Assembly (NCBI RefSeq): GCF_021183625.1
Contig: NZ_CP089214.1
Location: 1,612,001-1,676,000 of the forward strand
Direction: 5' to 3'
DNA from: Nocardia asteroides
GTDB lineage: Bacteria; Actinomycetota; Actinomycetes; Mycobacteriales; Mycobacteriaceae
Length of the DNA stretch: 64,000 bases
Shown here: positions 24,495 to 31,300 of the stretch, one piece after another
How positions within the stretch are numbered: position 1 is the stretch's first letter
Layout: each line of letters starts with the position of its first letter
Position numbers and translations under genes: made by a program
Notes under the pieces: model-generated
What the model was told of the DNA's origin: nothing
The model's database searches: none
Seen by the model: the letters and a program-made list of their open reading frames with translations, nothing else

Positions 24495-24551
24495 TGAGCG
24501 AGGGCCCTCCGTGGCTACGCTCCGCTACCGCCTCCGGGCCTGACTCGCTCA
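24495..24551. repeat. Inverted repeat in the pyrB-pyrC spacer
   Basis: TGAGCGAG (24495-24502) and CTCGCTCA (24544-24551) are exact inverse complements flanking about 41 bases. The right arm includes the pyrB stop codon. Inside, GTAGC recurs as a short direct repeat on the minus strand. It is the only spacer in an otherwise overlapping operon and may be a dispersed palindromic element or an mRNA structure. Confidence 0.5.
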
Positions 24552-25511
24552 CGCCGACACCGCCTCGTGGGTTCCGACCAGCAGCCGGAACAGCACCGCC
24601 ATCCGCATGTGCACTCCGTTCGTCACCTGTTGCAGGATCGCGGCCCGGTTCGAGTCGGCCACCGGCGAGGCGATCTCCATCCCGCGCAGCATGGGCCCCG
24701 GGTGCAGCACCACCGCGGCCTCGTCGAGCAGCGCCATCCGGCGCTCGGAGAGGCCGTACCTGACCGCGTACTCGCGCGCCGACGGGAAGAAGCCGCCGTT
24801 CATCCGCTCCGCCTGCACCCGCAGCATGAGCACCGCGTCCGCGCCGGGCAGCTCCGCGTCCAGCGCGTGCGAGACGCGCGCGGGCCAGGACTCCACCCCG
24901 ACCGGGAGCAGTGTGCGCGGCGCGACCAGCACCACCTCGGCGCCGAGCGTCCGCAGCAGCAGCACGTTCGAGCGGGCCACCCGGCTGTGCAGGATGTCGC
25001 CGACGATCAGCACCCGCCTGCCCTCGATGTCGCCGAGCCGCTGGCGCAGGGTGAGCGCGTCCAGCAGCGCCTGGGTCGGGTGCTGGTGGGTGCCGTCACC
25101 GGCGTTCACCACCGCTGGCCCGCCCTGCCTGCCCTCGGCCACCGCCCAGGCATCCAGCCAGCGCGCGATCTGGTGTGCGGCGCCGGAGGCCGGATGCCGG
25201 ACCACCAGCGCGTCCGCGCCCGCCGCGTGCAGCGTCAGCGCGGTGTCGCGCAGCGACTCGCCCTTGGCGACCGACGAGCTGCTCGCGCTGACATTGATCA
25301 CGTCGGCACTCATCCACTTGCCCGCGACCTCGAAGGAGACCCTGGTGCGGGTGGAGTTCTCGTAGAACACGGTCATCACGGTGCGGCCGCGCAGCGTCGG
25401 CAGCTTGCGCACCTCGCGGCCGAGCAGCGCCTGCTCGAACCGCTCGGCCTCGTCGAGCAGCTCGGTGGCGGTCGCCCGGTCCAGGTCGGCGACCGTCAGC
25501 AGGTGTCGCAT
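24549..25511 (-). CDS. pyrB: Aspartate carbamoyltransferase, catalytic chain
   Basis: 320 residues. The carbamoyl-phosphate loop [19 protein letters not shown] is near residues 50-68. The conserved [14 protein letters not shown] and the C-terminal [11 protein letters not shown] for aspartate binding are present. It commits carbamoyl phosphate to pyrimidine synthesis. No pyrI regulatory chain is nearby. ATG overlaps the pyrR stop by one base, so translational control of pyrR should extend to pyrB. Confidence 0.97.
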   Translation of the reverse strand: MRHLLTVADLDRATATELLDEAERFEQALLGREVRKLPTLRGRTVMTVFYENSTRTRVSFEVAGKWMSADVINVSASSSSVAKGESLRDTALTLHAAGADALVVRHPASGAAHQIARWLDAWAVAEGRQGGPAVVNAGDGTHQHPTQALLDALTLRQRLGDIEGRRVLIVGDILHSRVARSNVLLLRTLGAEVVLVAPRTLLPVGVESWPARVSHALDAELPGADAVLMLRVQAERMNGGFFPSAREYAVRYGLSERRMALLDEAAVVLHPGPMLRGMEIASPVADSNRAAILQQVTNGVHMRMAVLFRLLVGTHEAVSA

Positions 25512-26119
25512 CAGGCCTCCTCCTCGTGCCGCAGGTGCACGCCGTCGCGGGCGTCGTGTTCGGTGAGCAGCACGGAGATGTCCTCGGAGCGGTTGGTCGG
25601 CACGTTCTTGCCCACGTAGTCGGCGCGGATCGGCAGCTCCCGGTGGCCGCGGTCGATCAGCACCGCGAGCTGAACGGCGCGCGGGCGGCCGAGGTCGCGC
25701 AGCCCGTCCAGCGCGGAGCGCACGGTGCGGCCGGAGAAGAGCACGTCGTCGACGAGCACGACCAGCGCGTCGTCGATGCCGCCGTCCGGCACCGAGGTGC
25801 GCTCCAGCGGCCGGTGCGGCCGGGAGCGCAGATCGTCCCGGTAGAGCGTGATGTCGAGGGAGCCGAGCGCGGGGCGGACGCCGCTGAACTCCTCGATCCG
25901 ATCGGTGAGCCGGGCCGCGAGCGTGGTGCCGCGGGTCGGGATACCGATCAGGACGACGCGCGGAGCATCCGGCTCGCCGGAGTCCAGCGCGGTCTTCTCG
26001 ATGATCTGATGCGCCATGCGGGCGACGGTGCGCCCCACATCGGCGGCCGAGAGCAGCTCGCGAGCGCCTGCGAGCCGATCGGCGGAGTGCCGCTCGGAGG
26101 TGTCGTCGGGCACGGCCAT
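25511..26119 (-). CDS. pyrR: PyrR bifunctional pyr regulator / uracil phosphoribosyltransferase
   Basis: 202 residues from ATG 26119, which has AAGGAGGT upstream. The PRPP loop [18 protein letters not shown] is clear, with the type I PRTase hood and the RNA-contacting basic region ([16 protein letters not shown]). PyrR senses UMP and binds pyr mRNA; in mycobacteria it represses translation by binding at the pyrR leader. A matching element overlaps this gene's own Shine-Dalgarno. It is the first gene of pyrRBC-carAB-pyrF. Confidence 0.96.
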   Translation of the reverse strand: MAVPDDTSERHSADRLAGARELLSAADVGRTVARMAHQIIEKTALDSGEPDAPRVVLIGIPTRGTTLAARLTDRIEEFSGVRPALGSLDITLYRDDLRSRPHRPLERTSVPDGGIDDALVVLVDDVLFSGRTVRSALDGLRDLGRPRAVQLAVLIDRGHRELPIRADYVGKNVPTNRSEDISVLLTEHDARDGVHLRHEEEA

Positions 26120-26123
26120 GCCG

Positions 26124-26147
26124 ACCTCCTTCCCCGCCTCACCGGAC
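26124..26147 (-). promoter_or_regulatory. PyrR-binding RNA element over the pyrR Shine-Dalgarno
   Basis: On the minus strand GTCCGGTGAGGCGGG (26147-26133) matches the PyrR binding-loop core UCCnGnGAGGC. It is followed 1-2 bases later by the ribosome binding site AAGGAGGT (26131-26124). A TAGGCT -10-like box (26184-26179) would place it in a leader of about 50 bases. The layout fits translational repression by PyrR-UMP. Confidence 0.62.
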
Positions 26148-26252
26148 GGTCCGTTAAAGGATGTCTTACCGGGAAAGCAGCCTAGCAGCGCAGCGAAGGT
26201 GCCCTTCACCAGCGGTATCGCGATGTGAGGTCGGCCACGCCGCCGGCCGTTC

Positions 26253-26268
26253 TAGCACAGATGTTCGA
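26253..26268 (+). promoter_or_regulatory. Probable SOS box upstream of alkB
   Basis: TAGCACAGATGTTCGA matches the mycobacterial LexA site TCGAAC-N4-GTTCGA at 10 of 12 defined positions, with a perfect right half-site. A TAGAGT -10 box (26276-26281) follows and would start transcription at the ATG (26289), i.e. leaderless. LexA here would block the promoter. Confidence 0.55.
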
Positions 26269-26288
26269 ATAGCTGTAGAGTCGCCCGC

Positions 26289-26912
26289 ATGCACGCCTGG
26301 CAGGGTTCGCTCTTCGACCAGTCGCCCGCGGCCGGGCTCGGCGAGCTCTCCGCGCTGCACCGCACCGAGCTGGGGCAGGGCGCCTGGGTCGACCTGCTGC
26401 CCGGCTGGCTCACCGGCGCCGCCGCGCTCTTCGACCGGCTGGCCGCCGAGGTGCCGTGGCGGGCCGAGCGCCGCCCGATGTACGACCGGGTGGTCGACGT
26501 GCCGCGGCTGCTCTGCTTCTACGGCGAGCAGGACCCTCTGCCCGACCCGATCCTCGCGACCGCGCGGGAGGCGCTCTCCGCGCACTACGGCCCCGAGCTC
26601 GGTGAGCCGTTCCGCACCGCCGGGCTCTGCTGGTACCGCGACGGCGGGGACAGCGTGGCCTGGCACGGCGACACCATCGGCCGCGGCGCCACGCACGACA
26701 CCATGGTCTCCATCGTCTCGCTCGGCGCGCCGCGGGCCCTGCTGCTGCGCCCGCGCGGCGGCGGCGCGAGCCGGCGCTACCACCTCGGCCACGGCGACCT
26801 GCTGGTGATGGGCGGCTCCTGCCAGCGCACCTGGGAGCACGCGGTGCCGAAGACCAGGCGGCCGGCCGGGCCGCGGATCAGCGTGCAGTTCCGGCCGCGC
26901 GGGGTGCGCTGA
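26289..26912 (+). CDS. alkB: Alpha-ketoglutarate-dependent dioxygenase, AlkB family
   Basis: 207 residues. The 2OG-Fe(II) fold ligands are visible: H-x-D in AWHGDTIG (His126, Asp128), the distal His in TWEHAVPK (His184), and the 2-oxoglutarate-binding RISVQFR (Arg196, Arg202). It oxidatively removes methyl lesions from DNA or RNA bases. It is divergent from pyrR and preceded by a probable SOS box and a leaderless promoter, fitting a DNA-damage response. Confidence 0.93.
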   Translation: MHAWQGSLFDQSPAAGLGELSALHRTELGQGAWVDLLPGWLTGAAALFDRLAAEVPWRAERRPMYDRVVDVPRLLCFYGEQDPLPDPILATAREALSAHYGPELGEPFRTAGLCWYRDGGDSVAWHGDTIGRGATHDTMVSIVSLGAPRALLLRPRGGGASRRYHLGHGDLLVMGGSCQRTWEHAVPKTRRPAGPRISVQFRPRGVR

Positions 26913-26959
26913 GCGGCGCTCGCTCGGCCGTGCCCGGCCCGCCGGGATAGATTGCTCCC

Positions 26960-27703
26960 ATGGGCACACCGGAGGCGGGGGTACTCGCCGTGATGCCGCT
27001 GCACACCATCAGCGAGGTCTACGGCGAGGACGGTCTCCGCGGACGGCTGCTCGGCGAGGTGGCCGAGCTGCCGGAGCGGGAGCGCGTCCTCGCCGCGCTC
27101 GAGCTCGCCGCCGAGCTGCACCGCGATGACCGCTACGGGCGCGAGCCCTACCTGAGCCACCTGCTGCGGGTGTCGATCCGGATCGTCAGCCACTACGAGG
27201 TGCGCGACGCCGACCCGGTGATCGCCGGGCTGCTGCACGACTCGGTCGAGGACCACGCCCCCGAACTGGCTGCGCTGCACGGGGATTCGGGCGTCGACGC
27301 GCGCACCGCCGCGCTCGCGGTGCTCACCGGGCGGTTCGGCGAGCGGGTCGCGGAGATCGTCGCCGCGGTCACCAATTCGGAGCGCGACCCAGCGGACAGG
27401 GCCGATGTCGCCGAGCGGCACCGCCGCTACCGCGAGCACATCACGGCCAGCCTGGACAGCTCCCCCTGGGGCCGGGTGGTGAAGCTCTCCGACTTCACCG
27501 ACAACGGGGTCGGCATCCTCTACGCCACCGGCCCGGTCATGCCCCGGCTCGCCCGCAAGTACGCGCCGCTCACCGACGTCTACCGGGAGCTGGTCCGGCG
27601 CGCCGACACCCCGCTCGCCGAGCACGTCAAGGAGCACATCCTGGGCCAGCTCGACCTCGCCGACGAGCGCTTCGCCGCCATCCTCGCCGACGAACCGAGC
27701 TGA
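26960..27703 (+). CDS. HD-domain phosphohydrolase related to SpoT-type alarmone hydrolases
   Basis: 247 residues with no synthetase, TGS or ACT domain. HD motifs occur in SpoT-like order: SHLLRVS (His67), LLHDSVED (His93-Asp94, then Glu-Asp), and KLSDFTDN (Asp178), corresponding to KLADRLHN in SpoT hydrolases. It could be a small alarmone hydrolase degrading (p)ppGpp, but a general metal-dependent nucleotide phosphohydrolase is equally possible. It follows alkB with a 47-base gap and is convergent with a DUF4334 gene. Confidence 0.75.
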   Translation: MGTPEAGVLAVMPLHTISEVYGEDGLRGRLLGEVAELPERERVLAALELAAELHRDDRYGREPYLSHLLRVSIRIVSHYEVRDADPVIAGLLHDSVEDHAPELAALHGDSGVDARTAALAVLTGRFGERVAEIVAAVTNSERDPADRADVAERHRRYREHITASLDSSPWGRVVKLSDFTDNGVGILYATGPVMPRLARKYAPLTDVYRELVRRADTPLAEHVKEHILGQLDLADERFAAILADEPS

Positions 27704-27736
27704 CCCCCGGCCCCGCGCGAGCGGCGGGCGGCCGCT

Positions 27737-27753
27737 CCCGGCACGACGCCGGG
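27737..27753. terminator. Short bidirectional hairpin between convergent genes
   Basis: CCCGGC (27737-27742) pairs with GCCGGG (27748-27753) around a 5-base loop. A weaker GCGGC/GCCGC stem lies at 27721-27735. It sits in the 51-base gap between the two converging stop codons. Confidence 0.45.
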
Positions 27754-27754
27754 C

Positions 27755-28312
27755 TCAGCGGCGCAGGACGAAGAAGTACGGCTCCGCGAGGTCGCGCATG
27801 TCCATGATGCCGAGCAGGGTGTGCTCGTCGACCCGCCGGAAGTGGTCGATGATCGGCAGGTGGTCGTAGATCATGGCGACGCTCACCGCGCCGCGGTACT
27901 CGATGTCGCGCAGCCGCGCGGTGTACTTGCGGGTGCGCAGCGCGATCCCGAGCACCGGGAGGGCCTTGTTGATCAGCCGGACCCCGGAGAGCGGCACCTT
28001 GTCGGTGAGGGTCAGCGGAACGCGGCGCGGGTCGACCGGGAAGACGGCGCCGGTGGAGTCGGAGAAGAGCAGCGGGTGGACTTGCTCGGGGCCGTCGAAC
28101 TGCTTGCCGTACCAGCCGGAGGCGACGAGCACGCCGGCGAAGGGGTGCCCGGTGTCGAGCTCCTCGCCCTGCCAGCGGCCCAGCGTGACCTCGTCGGTGC
28201 GGGCGGCGGGCAGGCCGTCGAAGAGCGCCCACGCCTGCTCGGGGGTGGCGCCGGACTGCTGCAGCAGCGCCAGCTCGGCCGCTGCGGTGGCAGCGCTGTC
28301 GATCGCGACCAT
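27755..28312 (-). CDS. GXWXG / DUF4334 domain protein
   Basis: 185 residues, soluble. The N-terminal GXWXG-type motif is LGRWQGEELDTGHPFAG near residues 44-60. The C-terminal DUF4334 region contains RGAVSVAMIYDHLPIIDHFRRVDEHTLLGIMD. The two-domain layout and length match the family, which is common in actinobacteria but has no established activity. It is transcribed towards the HD gene and lies downstream of the large TIR-NACHT gene on the same strand, separated from it by 66 bases. Confidence 0.8.
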   Translation of the reverse strand: MVAIDSAATAAAELALLQQSGATPEQAWALFDGLPAARTDEVTLGRWQGEELDTGHPFAGVLVASGWYGKQFDGPEQVHPLLFSDSTGAVFPVDPRRVPLTLTDKVPLSGVRLINKALPVLGIALRTRKYTARLRDIEYRGAVSVAMIYDHLPIIDHFRRVDEHTLLGIMDMRDLAEPYFFVLRR

Positions 28313-28378
28313 GTCGGTGTTCTCTCCTCGTGTCGGGGCCCGTGCAACGATCAGAGTATCTGTCTCTCAGGGTATCGG

Positions 28379-31300
28379 TCAGAACGGCTCGTCCGGCGCC
28401 AGCCTGCGGATCTCCGGGAGCTGGGCGTCCAGCTCCCCGGTCTCGAACCGGGTGGTGCCGACGACGTGCCAGAACTGCCCCGCCGTGTCGCCGGAGACCT
28501 TGTACCTGCCGTCCGGCGCCAGCGCGGCCCAGCCCTCGGGCAGGCCGAGCAGCGCCGCCCTGATCCGCGGCTCCGCGATGTCGGCGAGGTCCCAGAGCAG
28601 CACGGTGCCGTCGTCGCCGCCACCGGCGAGCAGCTTGCCGGCGGGGTCGAAGGTGATCGACCAGACGCGGCGGCGGTGTCCCTCCAGCGTGTGCAGGTGC
28701 CTGCCGGTGGCGATGTCCCAGAGCCGCACCACCAGGTCGTCCCCCGCGGTGGCGAGCAGCCCGGTGACCGGGTCGGCAGCGGCGGTCCAGAGCCGGTCGC
28801 TGTGCCTGGTCAGCTCGTGCCGGAGCGCGCCGGTGCGGAGGTCCCAGATCCGCGCGGTGGTGTCCCAGGAGGCGCTGATCACCGAATCGCCGTGGAAGGC
28901 GACGGCGTACACCCGGTCGGTGTGGCCGCTCAGGGTGCGCACCAGCGCGCCGGAGTGCACGTCCCACACGCGGACGAGGGAGTCGTCGCAGCCGGTGGCC
29001 ATGAGCGTCCCGGTGGCGTCGAAGGCGATGGAGCGCACCCGGCCGCGGTGCTCCCGGCACACCAGGTACTGAGCGCCGGTGGTGCGCCGCCAGAGCACGA
29101 CGGTGTCGTCGTCGTTGGCGGTCGCCAGCAGCGCGCCGGTCGGGTCGAAGGCGCTGGCCCAGATCGGCGCGGCGTCGACGCCCAGGTGCCGCTCGTAGAG
29201 CCCGGTGCCCAGGTCGAGCATGCTGAGCCTGCCGTCGTTGCCGACGGTGGCCAGGGTCTGCGGCCTGCCCGGCACGAAGGCCGCCGACTCGTAGGTGACC
29301 AGGCGATCCTCGCTGCCGACGAGCCGGCGCCCCGCGCTTCCGGTCACCGGGTCCCAGAGCTGCACGCTGCCGTCGTTGCCGCAGGCGGCGAGCAGGCTGC
29401 TGTCGGCGTTGAAGGCGACGGTGCGGATGCTGCGGCCGTGCCCGGCGAGGGTGTGCCTGCAGTGGCCCGTGCCCGGGTCCCACAGCCTGGCGGTGAACTG
29501 GTCGTCGGTGACGGCCAGCTGGCCGCCGCCGGGCCGGAAGGCGAACGGCCAGACCGACCCGGTGTGCGCGGTGAGCCGGTGCCCGGTGACCGCGGTGTCG
29601 GCATCGCGCACGCAGACGACGCCGGCGCTGTCGGCGGAGGCGAGCAGGTCGCCGGCCTGATCGAAGGCGACCCAGTAGAGCGCGGCGGCATGGTCGGTGG
29701 CGGTGTGCGCGAGCTCGCCGGTCGCGGTGTCCCACAGCCGGATCACGCCGTCGGTGTCGCCGGAGGCGAGCAGCGGGCGGGCCGGGTGGAAGGCGAGGGT
29801 GTAGACGGCGCCGGTGTGCCCGGGCAGCTCGCGCAGCCCGGTCTCGGAACTCCACAGCGCCAGCGCGCCGCGGGCGCCGCCGACCGCGAGCACGGTGCCG
29901 GTTGGGTCGAAGGCGAGCCGATACACCGCCCCGGTCGCCGCGGTGAATCGGTGCAGCTCGGCACCGGTCCCGACGTCCCGGACCAGAACCGTGCCGTCCC
30001 GGTATCCGGCGGCCAGCCTGGTGCCGTGCACGGCGAGGGTGTAGATCAGCTCGCCCGCCCCCGCGGGCTCGGTCTCGTGCCGCAGTTCCCCCTCCGGCAG
30101 CGACCAGACCCGCAGCACGCCGTCCGCGTCACCGGTGGCGAGCACCCCGTCGCCCGCCACCACCGGCCAGGCCCATTCACGATGGCCGCGCAGAATGTTC
30201 CTGCTCTCCCCCGTGCCCGGGTCCCAGAGCCCGACATTGCCGTCCCCGGAGCCGCTGATCAGCAGCGATCCCGCGAAGAGCACGGCGAAGGTACGGGCCC
30301 GGTGCCCCAGCAGGGTGCGCAGCGGGCGGCCGGTGTCGGCGTCGTAGAGGTGCACGCCGCCGTCGTCGCTGCCGATGGCGATGGTGCCGCCGTCCGGGCT
30401 GTAGGCGATCGGCTGCGGCAGCCTGCCGTGCCTGGCGTGGAAGCCGTGCCGGACGCCGAGCGCGGCAGGCGCGAACTCGGTGACCGCCCGGCCGCCGGGC
30501 AGCACCGCCGCGCCGAGCCGGTCCAGCCCGTCCGGGGCGCCGGTCACCGCGAGCAGCGCGGTGCGCAGCCAGCGCGCCCCCGCGGTGCGCGCGCCGGTCA
30601 GGTCGGTGCGGGTGAGCCGGGCCCGGCTCAGGTCGGCCGCGGTGAGATCGGCGCCGGTCAGGTCGGCCTCGTCCAGCCGCGCCCCGACCAGCCCGGCATC
30701 GCGCAGCACGGCACCGCGCAGGTCGGTGCCGACCAGCCGGGCGCCGGTCAGGTCGGCGCCGGTGAGGTCGACCTCGCGCAGGTCGCGGTAGGAGAGATCC
30801 TCCCCGGCGAGCACGGCGCCGCGCAGGTCGGCCGAGCGCGAGGTGCGCAGCCGGGTGGTCACCCGGATGGCGTTGGTGCGCAGCACCTCGGCGGCGTCCG
30901 GCTCGGCGAGCACCAGCTCGGCCCACTCGCGCAGCGAGCGCACGTCGGTGAGGTCGCAGAGGAAGTCCACCGAGAGCGGGGAGAGCAGCGCCTGCGCCAG
31001 CTGCGGCGGGGTGCGGTCGCCGCCGCGGAACCGGTCCGCGATGTGATCCGCCACCAGCCACTCCGCCACCGAGGCGTGGATGAAGCCGAAGAGGTCCTCC
31101 TCGGTGCGCACCAGCAGGCTGCCGGAGCCGATGGCGTGCGCCGACTGCGGGATGGAGAGCCGCTGCGGCCCGACCAGCTCCACCAGCTCCCGCGCGACGT
31201 CGGTGAGCTCGGCGCGGCGCAGGTACGGCTCGCCGGTCTCCCAGACCCGCAGCGCGAACGCGGTGACCGCCTGCCACATCTCGGTCACCCGCAGACCGGG

